This document shows positions 45,809 to 57,623 of a DNA stretch of 64,000 bases, in pieces. A program made the translations under genes and the position numbers. Below the pieces are notes generated by a model. That model did no database searches. It was not told the origin of the DNA and saw only the letters and a list, made by a program, of their open reading frames with translations. How positions within the stretch are numbered: position 1 is the stretch's first letter; each line of letters starts with the position of its first letter. Source of the stretch: Physcomitrium patens (Eukaryota > Streptophyta > Bryopsida > Funariales > Funariaceae); NCBI RefSeq assembly GCF_000002425.4, contig NC_037253.1, positions 18,058,407 through 18,122,406 on the forward strand, in the 5' to 3' direction.

Positions 45809-48223
45809 CATATATGCTTCAAATCACCTTTGGGATGCACTAGAATTCAACTAAATTTCACATTTTGTTGTGGTAATCATACTAATTACAACTTTAAACA
45901 AAAGTAAGTTCATTTGCATCTTTGGCTGGAATGGTGATGTACTTGTAGCTATTACTACAAAAACAGATCCTCCTAACAATGAGAATCATATCATAATTCT
46001 TTTGCAAATAGTTGTTGTAGGTTATGACATTGATACACTTGTTATTATCACATTTTCATGCCCTGAACCTCAACATTTTAAAATCAATTAAATTGAATTG
46101 TAACATCACTACTCAGGCTTATAATTGCGCTGAAAATGTATAAATTGGTATCCTACAAAATGGATTTCAATAATAATAAGAAGAAGATACCATGTGATTT
46201 TGGTGGATTACATGTATATTGAAAACCATAGTAGTGTTTCATCAAAATTGTTCCACTCCTAAATTGGTCTTATTGTCTATACAATTTCAACTTCAGATTA
46301 ACATGAGTAAGTTTTAAATTCTTAGTTACAAACTATCACTTATTTATATATAAATTAATTGATAAGGAAAAGAAATACATTAAGAAGAACATACATGAGT
46401 GCTCTAGTTGAAGTATGGATTTTAAATAGTAATTCTCACATAAATCACTAACTTGTTTGCATGAGCATGATACAATCACACAAAAAATTAAGTCAAACAT
46501 TTATTTCAATACAAAAGATAAATAAATCATAAAACTTGGATTGTGAAATTAGAATATTATAACTTTCTAATGATGTTCATCCACATGTTAAAGCAATAAA
46601 CTCAATGTTTGTACATATAAATATTCTGAATTTACTATAAGATTATGATTGATAAAAAACTTCACTATTATTGATAATTTTGTACAATTTAATAAAATAA
46701 CAAAGCTCTATGTATAGTGAATCATTATGTGGTGTGATATGCATCTTGCAATGATAATATATTAGCAAAAGAGTTTTTTCTGTACAAAGTGTGTTTGATT
46801 AACATTCATGTAAGTCACATCTGTCTTTATTTTAATTACATCTTTTATGCTCAAGTTACATATTGTTTTATATTTTTAGAATCATTGATGTGCATGTATA
46901 ACCAAATACAGAAAGAAGTCTTCAAGGATAACCTTTTTCAACAATCACTATAAAGTCATGAATCATAACTTTAATAACATGATATATTTCTTGCGAATGT
47001 AGATTAGTTTTTGATAAATTCATGAATTTTATGCATACAAGGCTGAAAACTATTATTCAATCTTGAAAATACTATAGTTTAAAGTAAAGCATAGATAAAT
47101 ACAGAATGTAAATTTTAATTTTTACTTTTATTTTATTCCATTGATAAACTTTTGTTGTTTTAAAGATTGGTTTGTTTTAAAAAGTTCTAATTCAAGGATT
47201 TGATCAACAAATTATTAGGCAAAATTCCAGTAAAATTTTTTAGTTTATTTTGGATGCTACATTATTCATAAAACATACTAAAAAATATATAATATGAGTT
47301 ATACGAGATTATTATATTTTTATTAAGTATTTTAATTACTAAATTAACTAAGTTAATTGTACAAAACATCACTCTTTTGTTTTTTCTTTAAATTATTGAA
47401 CATAAATTTTAATATATTGTGACTAGATTACCTGCTTAAGTTTTGTTAAGGATAATTTATAATTCAGTGAGATGATTACAGAGAGCTCCGTTACTTATAA
47501 CTTGATTCTTATTAATAATTTCTGTGTGGGAATTAAATGAAGTCATAATTGAATTCATGACATTAAATGAAGCAACATAAAATGTTATGATATCGAAGTA
47601 ATTAAATTATTAATGATTTTATAATGGAATATTGTAACTAGAATTTTAACTATATTATTAGTAACTCTTTATACTTATAAGAAAACATGTTAGTCATGCT
47701 AATAGAAGTTGTTAAATTTTAAAATAAAAACTAAGAATTCGAAATTTTTTTAAAAAAAAAACACATACACACATCTAGTTCCTATGTGTATGAATGACAC
47801 TTATTACTATAGTCACTTCATTCCCCTGCTATATTGAATAAACAGAATAAAAATTTTAAACTTAAATAGTGATAGTAAGTGCAATAAAGATATTATTTTT
47901 GAAGATGTTATAAGATTATATATATATATATATATATGCATACTTTCATGTCAACATATCTTATTCGCTTATTTATCTTCATTTCAATTTTATGTTTTGG
48001 AATAAAACCATCTAAGTTTTGTAGTAACAGACATGGACGCAATCATTTTTGGATTTAACTTTTAAAAACCAATGTCAAATAAATAAATAAATTCATTTAC
48101 AGTTGCTTATTATCATAACATCCCAGAATGTTTTTAACATTTTCACAACCCAACATGACATACTTGGCAAAGATAAAAAAAAGAAAAAAAAGAAAAAAAA
48201 AAAAATAGCATGAAAATCATAAC
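45809..48223. other. AT-rich spacer, no gene seen
   Basis: Extremely AT-rich. (TA)n at 47918-47938 and an A-rich run at 48177-48205 directly before the copia LTR. The ORF 45870-46091 has no family wording. Confidence 0.6.
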
Positions 48224-48474
48224 TGTTGAAAATATTTAGAAAGACATAAGAGTAGTAGTAAGTAATACACACTTATACACAAGAAAGTTTCTAAGGAGAG
48301 AGATAGAGCTTCACCCAAAAATCTATTGATCTAGTTATGTCTCGTATACAAGAAGACAAGGGGAGAGGATAAACAGTTCCTCTCCACTACATTCCCAATA
48401 TTGTAGCTATAGTATTTACTACAAGCTACAGTAAATATTATGGAGAGCGTCGACTATATTTAATACTCTCAACA
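48224..48474 (-). repeat. 3' LTR of the copia element (251 bp)
   Basis: Matches 53639-53916 apart from substitutions and one indel; contains cctctccactacattcc and gtagctatagtatt, shared by both LTRs. Confidence 0.9.
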
Positions 48475-48805
48475 CTCCTCCTTGCTCATCATAATATTTA
48501 CACAATATAAAATTTGTACAGAATTATGATCTATATTTTTATATAATCTCACAAAATCAATAATTGTTGCCTCATTAAAACCTTATCTAAGAAAACCTTA
48601 TTCTATTTAAAGAAAAAATCATAGATGAAGGAAAAAGAGTACAATATCATTTTCCTTAATTATTTAAAGAGCTCATTAACTTAAGAAAAGCAAGTTGCCA
48701 CATAACAATGCTATAAATAAGTCGACAATGGTTGTACAATGGGAAAACTTTGGTGAAGAAATCAGCAAGGTTATTTACAGATTAAATTTTCTTAATTATA
48801 AGTGC

Positions 48806-50803
48806 TTAATCAATAATCAAGTCATAGGTATAACTAAAATACTTTGGATCAATATGCTTTGTCCTATCGCCTTTAATGAAACCAACTGGCATTTGTGCAA
48901 TACAAACACTATTATCTTCATACAAGATAGTTGGAGAATCATCATATGAAAATCCACAAGTTGTTTGAATGAATTTATCAATTGATTGCAACCAAATACA
49001 TTCTTGAGATGCTTTATGTAACACAATAATTTTTGCATGGTTGGATGAAGTTGCAGTTATTATTTGTTTCATCGATTTCCATGATATTGCAGCTCCATAT
49101 CTTAAAATTACATATCTTGTTTGAGATTTAGCTCTTACAATATCAGATTAGTATTCCACATCACAATATCCAACCAATTTTGGATCTATAGATTGTATAC
49201 AGTATAATTCCAAGTCTTCAGTACCTTTTAAATAATATAATAAATATTTGATGCCATTCTAATGTCGTAGTGTTGGACGTGCACTATGTCTTACAAGAAT
49301 ATTAATTGCAAATGTAATATCTGGTCTTGTAGATATAGCCAAATATAAAAGTGCTCCAACCGCTGCAAGGTATGGATATTGATCTCCTAATATTTCCTCC
49401 TCAACTTCACATGGATGGTATAGATCATGACCATCACGACCACGTCCAACCATTGGTGTGGATAATAGATAAGCATCAATCATATTCAATCTTTGCAAGA
49501 TTTGTTTAATATACATTAGTTGGTTGAGAAAAATACTACCATCTATGAGATGCATAATCTGAAGACCAATGTAGAAAGTTATTTTTTCTAATATTTTCAT
49601 CTCAAATTCACATATAAGTAGGTTATTAGTTACAACACATGCAGATGTAGTGTCCACTAGGTTAAGATCATCAACATATATAGCAATGATCACAAAATCA
49701 GTTTTATTTTGTTTGATAAATAAACAAGGGATTAGTGGATCACTTACAAATTTATGTATAATTAAATAATCTTGAAGACGTTGATACTACATGTGTCCGG
49801 ATCGTTTTAAATCATAGAAGGCCTTACATAATTTAATACCACGATATTGTCCTAGAGCAGGTCTATTTCGAGTTCCTGTTTCTAAACCAGATGGAACTTT
49901 CATATAAATATTTGCATTAAGAGAACCATGTAGATATGCAATTACTACATCTATCAGATGCATTTCAAAGGTGGCTTGAACTGTCATTCCAATAATATAT
50001 CAAAATATAATTGAATCCCTCATTGAAAAATATGTAGATTCATAATCAATGCCAAATCGTTGAGTAAAACCTTGAGCAACAAGACGAGCTTTATAATAGG
50101 TTATTTGACCTTGAACATCTTACTTGCATATTAATACCATCTTATATTCTACATGTCGAGATATAAGAGTGTCTACAATTGGACCAAAGACTTTTCTCTT
50201 ATGCAAAGAAGCATACTCCTCCTCAATAACAGTTTTCCATTTTAACCAATCAGAGCAATGCATCGCCTCCTCAATAGTTTGAGGTTCAAGATCATCTTCT
50301 TCACAAGAAATGGTTTCTATAATCATAGATGCAAATGATTCATCTACCATAATAGATAGTCTATCCCAAATATTATCTGTGGCACAATACAGAATAGATA
50401 ATTCTTTATTCAACTTATTCTTATTCCTTCCAATTCCAAGATTATTTTTCACAGGAATTGAAGATACATTATGCATAGATATATCATCATGAATTGGTGG
50501 TCCCGTAGGATGAGTGGCAATTTTTTCACAAATAATACCAGGATTAGTCAGTATTATAGCTTTCTTCTTATGTGGTTGCTTATTTGGTGCATAAGTTCTT
50601 TTAGTTGTTGTTGTTATAACTGGAGGTATTATAATCAATGGCATTGCAATCTGAGCAGGTGCATTCTGAGCATCATTAATAGGAACTCTTGTAATTCTAG
50701 GTGCATCATTAAAGGCATCAGGTGTTTTATTTGCAATCCATTTTAGATACAAAATCTTAGCAACTTCAATTTCAACCAAAGATGTCATAGGATCGAAATT
50801 CAT
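48806..50803 (-). pseudogene. Copia reverse transcriptase and RNase H, broken
   Basis: From 50803 down: the pre-RT region, then the RT start (MHCSDWLKWKTVIEEEYASL near 50250). Next is LIDVVIAYLHGSLNANIYMK (49970-49910, the usual D-x-x-x-A-F/Y-L-x-G block), then KLCKAFYDLKRSG. The catalytic block is IAIYVDDLNLV (about 49690-49660), with FYIGLQIMHL after it and AVGALLYLAISTRPDITFA at about 49350-49300. RNase H at 49072-48806 shows ITATSSNHAKIIVLHKASQE, ILYEDNSVCIAQM and RTKHIDPKYF. Frames change several times, so no enzyme can be made. Confidence 0.88.
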
Positions 50804-51061
50804 TGTAAACGTTTTTGGTGCTTCAAATATAAGTACTTTATTTCTTTGTTGATTGGATATTCTTCTTTGAAGAGATGGAAATACATTCTCTTCAAAATGA
50901 TAATTTTACAAACGTGCATGTAATAATGTGCCACTTGATGGATCAAGAATACGAATAATTCTTGGTGAATCAAAACCAACATATATGCCTTCTTGTCGAT
51001 GAGCTCCAATGGTATGCCGTTGAGGTTCTGATACTGGAATCCAAGTATGGCAATCAAATAT

Positions 51062-51945
51062 TCATAAGTGAGATATATTTCGAACACAACCCAAAATGAG
51101 CTCATGTGGTGAAACAATTTCAAGAGAAGAAGGGCGGATGTGTATTAATGCTATAGCATGTAAAACTTCATGACCCCACATAGATGCAAGTAAATTTGCG
51201 TGAAGGAGGAGTGGTTGGATAATGAGTTGTATATGCTTTATAAATGACTCTGCAAGTCTATTTTGAGCATATTCATATGGAATACAATATGTCAACTCAA
51301 TTCCTATTGCAGTACAATAGTTTTCAAGAGACTTTGATGCGAATTATTTTGCATTATCCATATGCAATGTTTTTATAGGATAATCAAGAAAATATGCCCA
51401 AAAATGAATAAGCATAGATATAAGATTTGCAAACACTATATTTTGGGTTGATAATAATGAAACATGAGATTGTTTACCTGATGTATCAACAATGACAAAA
51501 AAATAATGAAATAACTCTGATATCGAGACCACAAATATCACCATGTAATCTTTCAAATATTGGTGGTAATTCTTGTGGAAGTTTTTAAATTGAAGGCTGA
51601 GTAATTATCTTACCTTGCACGCATGCATGACATAATTTCATAGAGTCTACATTTGCAGGCTTTAAATTTTGCCTAGTTATATGTGAAATAATCTTTCTAA
51701 ATAATGTAGATCTTAGATGTTCCAATCGTCTATGCCAAAGAGAAGCACGACTCTCTGTGATAGATGATACAAAATTAAATATATTGGGAGGCCGAATCGT
51801 AATTTGGTATAAACTATTTTTTGTAGCAAAAGCTTTTTCAACAACTTTATGATTCTTTACAAGAACCAAAACCTCTTTTCTATATAAAATAGTGGTTGAG
51901 AGGTGATAACCATTGATACACACATCTCGACAGCTGATGAGAGTT
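51062..51945 (-). pseudogene. Copia integrase, broken
   Basis: The GAG-pre-integrase zinc region reads SRASLWHRRLEHLRSTLF and KLCHACVQGKI (51780-51600). The core follows with FFVIVDTSGKQSHVSLLST (51500-51440), KTLHMDNAKE (about 51370-51345, second Asp), and IPYEYAQNRLAESFIKHIQ (51280-51235, catalytic Glu region, here in RLAESFIK). Stops lie between the blocks, for example near 51585 and 51344. Confidence 0.87.
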
Positions 51946-53190
51946 CAAGGTGCTAAGGATGCAAACATCACATGTTTACATTTTATGATGGAATTCGCAA
52001 GTAATTTTACCATCGCTGTGCCCTCTTGGAAAGAAAATGCATTTGCTCTAGCTATTGTCATCATATTTTTAGTTTGCCAAGTTGAAGATTTTTCAATAAA
52101 AAATCGTATATCTCGTAAGATAGTATGTGTTGTTGCAGAATCAATGAGCGCATCATTTGATTCATCATTAGAAGTTTTGACATTCATATAAGCTTCTAAG
52201 TCATCAACACCAATTGAATCCATTGACGCATCCATCGTATGAACTTCATGAGCCTCAACTCATAGTTTCTTATTTTCTTAGAACATATTAATTAAATATT
52301 TTGAAGTATGGCATGTGTGTGCTAAATGTTCAATTATTCTACATATATGGCAAGAACGCATCTTTGATTTTTATTTTTTACTATAATTAATAGTAGAACG
52401 TTTATTCTTTTCATATAGGTAGAAATGATCATAACTATGACTACCCTAATACTTATGAGCACGTTTTTTATGTTTATATAATTTTTTCTTAGACTTTGAA
52501 ATATTAAGTGCATGAGATTCTGTAACTATGGTTCCAATAGGATGAACTTCTGCATTGTGCAAGAGTAGCTCATTTTGCTTCTCTCCAAGGAGTAGATAGG
52601 ACATGAGATTATAATGACTCTGAAATTTCATGTTCTTGTATTGTTGTGCAAGCACATTAGATATAAGAGGAAATGTAGAGAAAGTTTTTTCAATCATTTC
52701 TTCTTCAGAGATGCTTTCTCCACATAATCATAATTGTGAGACAATACTATATATTTCACTATTGAAAGCATTTAAATTTAGAAAATCCAAGATACATAAA
52801 TGTGTCCAATTATGACGTGCACGTGGAAAGAAAATGGTCTTTTGATGATCAAACTTGGATTTAAGATTCTTCCAAAGTTTTGTAAGATCTTTCATTTTCA
52901 AATAATAATGTTGTAATGCAAGTACAAGATGACGACAAAGGAAAAGAAGTACTTTTTAATGAATAGCAAGAAGAATAGAAATACTTATTATAGGAGATTC
53001 TTCAAACATAATGGCATCCGAGAGTTGTTCTACAAATAAATTTGCTTTTGCCATTTTCGTCCATAATAGATAATTATTTCTATCTTTAATCGATGGTGGA
53101 AATAAAAGAACTTAAAAATGTTAGGATGCACTGGTAATAGTTGGAACCATAGTAGAAGCAGTTGAAGATGTTGAAGCATTCATTATAAAT
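51946..53190 (-). pseudogene. Copia gag and protease region, broken
   Basis: A gag-like start lies near 53060-52850 and a helical stretch at 52697-52446. A nucleocapsid knuckle CHICRIIEHLAHTC (about 52355-52315) follows, and then the protease-like block DALIDSATTHTILRDIRFF (about 52155-52095, D-S-A-T in place of D-S-G-A). Short frames only. Confidence 0.7.
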
Positions 53191-53624
53191 AAATCTGTAA
53201 AGAAAATACAAGATCAAATAGAAAAGTTGAGTAAAATATACCTTAAAATATAAAGTCAAATAAAATGATAAACTTGAACTTGAAAATCAAAAATATTATT
53301 ATTATTATCATTTTTTTAACAAGGTTATGGATTGTGGCAGTAAAGGAGTAGTAGGATGGCAATGACAAGCAACTGTGGCGGGCGGCAGCGGTAGGATGGC
53401 GACAATTGACAGCAAGCGTGGAGTATAATAGGGAAGCTCGGCTGGAGTAAGTATTTTAAGCAAGTAGGGTAGAAAGTAGAGCAAGTGTTCTAAGCAAGCA
53501 GCTAATGTGTGAGGGCCTAGCAAGAAGTGCAACAAGATCATGAATTAGACAGTGAACAAGAATAGCAACAGGTTTGAATAATCAAGACTAGAGCAAAAAA
53601 ATTGTGATAGTGTGTAGAAGAGAG

Positions 53625-53637
53625 TTGTGCTGGTAAC
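53625..53637 (-). other. Degenerate primer binding site of the copia element
   Basis: Minus-strand tgttaccagcac lies one base inside the 5' LTR. It looks like a mutated copy of the initiator-Met type TGGTATCAGAGC used by most plant copia elements. Confidence 0.5.
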
Positions 53638-53638
53638 A

Positions 53639-53916
53639 TATTGAGAATGTTTAGAAAGACACAAGAGTAGTAGTAAGTAATACATACACACACATACACA
53701 AGAGTAGTAGTAAATATTACATACACACAAAAGAGAGTTTCTAAGGAGCGAGATAGAGCTTCATCCAAAAAATCTATTGATCTGGTTGTGACTTGTATAT
53801 AAGAAGAGAAGGGGAGATGATAAAAAGTTCCTCTCCACTACATTCCAAATATTGTAGCTATAGTATTATATTATAAATATTATGGAGATCGCCAGCTACA
53901 TTTAATACTCTCAACA
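53639..53916 (-). repeat. 5' LTR of the copia element (278 bp)
   Basis: About 27 bp longer than the 3' LTR because a block agagtagtagtaa plus a CA-rich run is present twice (53665-53740). The outer dinucleotide here is TA instead of TG. Confidence 0.88.
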
Positions 53917-55994
53917 ATAATACACCAATTGGTCTTTTAAGGATGAATGAAAGATAAAGATGGGCGGATTTGATATTATTTCTGTGGATGAATGTGCCAC
54001 AGTCGGGTTTACTTGTGACCGAAGCATGTAGACAAAAAAAAGACTAGATTCCAATGGTAGACTCGTCGATCCCCCACCTGCCCCCTCTTGTCCTCACAAA
54101 AGAGGCCTTTGGCTTTTTCACTCCCTACTTTCGCCTTTTTCGTCATTACTGATATACCACTTGTGTGACTCCACTTGGGCGTCGCTGGAGCACCAAGCCC
54201 TTGACCTCCTTGTACGTATCTCCCTTTGTATTCAACTTCGTACGAAATGGTTTTCGTCTTGTATACGTACTTATATATATACGAACAACGCCCACCCACA
54301 CTGTCTTCCTCTTCAGCTGAGAGGTTGAGCATATTCTTGAGAATATACACTGATGACATACTTTCCAACAATAGGAAATGAAAGCTGCGAATATTGCTGT
54401 AAATTCTGTTGTTGTTGTTTAAATGGTTTTATTGTTTACTACTCATAGCATTAACTTTGTGTGTGAAAAACAATTTGTAATCACATTTTAATTCTAATTT
54501 TGATAAGCTGAAATAAATCAAAATTTTAAAGTCTATCGGGCAAAACGAACAAATCAATCAGTATCAAATTAGCCACGCACCATGAAACGGAGAATTACGC
54601 TGCATTTTCTGAAAAAGTCATGCAAAAGTTAGAACAAACAGTATTAGTAGCTACAAAAAGCATTTACATGACTGTAATTCTAAGTTATTCGAACATCCTC
54701 CTAACATTGCATTTGTTACTTTCCTTACAATCATTCTAAAATTCTAAGCAACCATCACCATGTGATCTGTTTTAACACGAAAAATATGCTGAAACACCAA
54801 CAATGTTGGTAACACTTGCAATTCATTATTGAGTATCCCTATTCATATTGTTGTATCTGAACCTTTTATTTATTTATTTTTTAAATCATTTTTCTCTTTT
54901 TCTTTTTCTGTAGAAGAGTACAATTTAGTCATGTTCAAGTTATTTCGTTTGGAGGAGCATTGACGTGCTGTGTGAACAGTAATAACAATTATGTAAGTTG
55001 TATGCCTGCACGTACTTTATTGAAGTTGTTATCACTGTTCATACAGTAAAGTACATACACACATATACATACATACATACATAAATAAATACATGAATCG
55101 GAGGGTGTGGAAGGGGAATGCATGCCCTAAATTCACGCCAGGCGGAGCTTGAGTAGAAGGCGAGAAAGTCATGACACGCGGCGATAGAAAAACCTGACGA
55201 CGTCGGGAAGGACGGCTCCAAGTGGTGGATCGTCAGGCTTCGACGTCGACGTCCCGCGGGTTCGGCGTCCTTCATGGTCCCACCCTCCGGCACGTTTGGA
55301 TCATTCCTGCTCCCACGCATCTAGGGTTTTCGGGGTTTTTGGTTACGCGAGCGTGATTGAGGTGAAAGGATCGGAGATTCTGGGGTTTAAGTACGGACAC
55401 GAAGGAGCGAACGAAGGCAGGGGCAGGTGGAAAGACCAGTACTGGCCTAAGAGCCCAATCCAGAGTGCCATTTGTCTGGAAGCAGCATCGCTCGGGGAGC
55501 GATTAGCGGACTGGATGGATCTGTCCTTGCGGTTGTGAGATCGGGTGCCATGTACTGGGTATTTGGCGAGTGTCAGCGTCCTCGCTGCCGTTTCTGTGGC
55601 TTCGTCTCACATCAGGTGTTGAATTGTTTTTGGGGCGATCGCAATTTGAAAATGTGACTGGCTTGGCATTTCCATGGGGGTGTCAGTACTCAGTAAATCG
55701 ATTTGAAATTGGTTAGACCATCGATTGGATTAGCACATGGCAAATTTTCTCAGATTTTCTGGATATCTTTGCGCTGCAGTTAGGTCATGATCTCAGTGCT
55801 TGTGCGAGACGCAATGCTCTGTTAAGATCAGATGGGAGCTAGTTTCAGATGGATCTCGTAGCAGGACGCCATCAGAGTGGCCGATCGCTATTATAATGGA
55901 ATTGCAGTTGACACGGATTTCTTTTCTAACGATAATCGGACCGGAACCAACTTTCAAGTCACAACCCCTTCTGATCTAAAAAAGTCACACACAT

Positions 55995-56043
<49 letters not shown>

Positions 56044-57623
56044 CATCCTTGTGATTGTGGTATAGACGTTTCTGACTGCAGTTCTATCGTTCACAAATGA
56101 AAAACATTATTCTTCTGCTGACTACACGTATAGAGTCGAGGACGCACACGGGGCATCGTTGTCGCATTCTTCAGTTATAATATCTCTGACTGTTTCATTT
56201 CTATTGTGTTCATATGAATATTCAGTAGCATTGGTTGTGAACATCCAAAGTGACCCGCATCCCACCTTTCACTGTGTCGAAACCGTAGTGAAATCGTAGT
56301 GCTGTATTTCAGAGGAATGTGGAGGTGGAGAATAGCTGTGGATAAATCAAACCTCGTTGGTTGATGATTTTTGGATTACACCTTGTTACTGGACACAATA
56401 TTTGTCCATGTTGATTTACACATTGGTTTTTTTTTTTTTTTTTTTTTTTTTTTTGAAAGTCTCTTTTAAGTATAACTTTTTATTCATTTAGAGTTATCAG
56501 CTTGTTGAAGAAATAAGCATTTATGCGTTTTGTAGTCGTTCATCTGAAACAATATCAACCTAAGAAATCTATGTTAAGTTGTCTGAAAATCAACAATTCC
56601 TGCCAACAAGATTTACGATTGTGGTTACCATTGACACACTCCGAGAGGACTAGTGACATCATGCTTGTCCGGGAGAGAATTTATTCCTGGACTACGACTT
56701 ACATAATCATCGGTTTACTTCATTCGTAACATTCTACAATAAGGAGGTTTTTAAGTGATTCTAAGATCGTTCCCTTTCAGACTGCCCGAATAAATATCGT
56801 CTCCAAGCAGTTGCCTTAACAAAACGGCATTAACTCGGAGCAACACTGGCAACAGGACAAAATCACAGAATCTGAACATAGCATGATACCTCCACCGACT
56901 ACACAAAGATCGGCTTAAAGAGCAGTGAGATGTAACAGAAGCAAACGAACAGAGTGATCGATATAAACTAATAATGTATTGAATATAGCATGCAATTGAA
57001 TGGATGACGTTACTTGGATGGATGACGAATAGACTTTGGACTCCCGCTCAAACCCCTTCCTCGCGAAAAACCGATTTGTCTCGCTGCTTATGGAAGCCGG
57101 ATTTCGATGTTTAGCTTCATTGTTGTTGGAAACTATGCTTCAAAATTTATGTGCGGTCTACTAGTTCTGGGGTTAGAATTCAGCGTGATTTAGGTTTCCT
57201 TGCAGATGGTGTTGTTGCTATCAGCAGCATTGGTTTAATTTTTTTTCCCGAATTGTCATTGACAGCACGAGGTAAAAGTTTTTCCAAGTTCGAAGTTCGA
57301 AGTAGTAGAGGAGGCGGAGCATCCAATTCTTTCGGGTGGAAATTTTGGATTGAGAGGAATGTGATTTTTATTTTTGTCGAAATGGCGAATGCTGGAACGG
57401 TGGAGGGAGCGTGTTTGTGAAGCCAGGGGTAGTGAGTACTTCAGGGTCGGGCATGAGGTGATTGAAAGGAGAGACTTAAGGTACTTTCTGTTAGTGAGGA
57501 AGAAGCGTCTAGGTGTATCAGCGGTTTCGGTCTAAGGAGTGGAGGTTGCCATCGGAAAAGAGAGACGGTTGATCCAAACAGGGGAAAAAAGAAAAGAACA
57601 GAAGAGAAAAAAGATAAATCAAT
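53917..57623. other. Spacer and HUS1 upstream region
   Basis: No supported gene. A 120-codon minus ORF (54009-54371) and GC-richer stretches at 55100-55660 have open frames without family wording. A reverse telo-box (ctagggttttcgg) at 55320 hints at an unrecognised promoter there. (CA)n then (TA)n lies at 55988-56041 and a T run at 56427-56454. The last 200 bases should be the HUS1 5' UTR. Confidence 0.45.

Larger units (their letters stand above)
48224..53916 (-). mobile_element. Ty1/copia retrotransposon, decayed, both LTRs present
   Basis: Two LTRs (48224-48474 and 53639-53916) start with a TGTTGA/TATTGA motif and end ACTCTCAACA. The 5-base flanks are ataac (48219-48223) and ataat (53917-53921), a near-perfect target duplication. 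Minus-strand order is gag with a zinc knuckle, protease region, integrase, RT, RNase H: the copia order. Coding is broken by many stops and frame shifts. About 5.7 kb in total. Confidence 0.93.

Noticed and set aside
54009-54371. 120-codon minus ORF next to the copia element
   Set aside because: No recognisable motif, isolated, no splice or promoter support; kept only as a remark.
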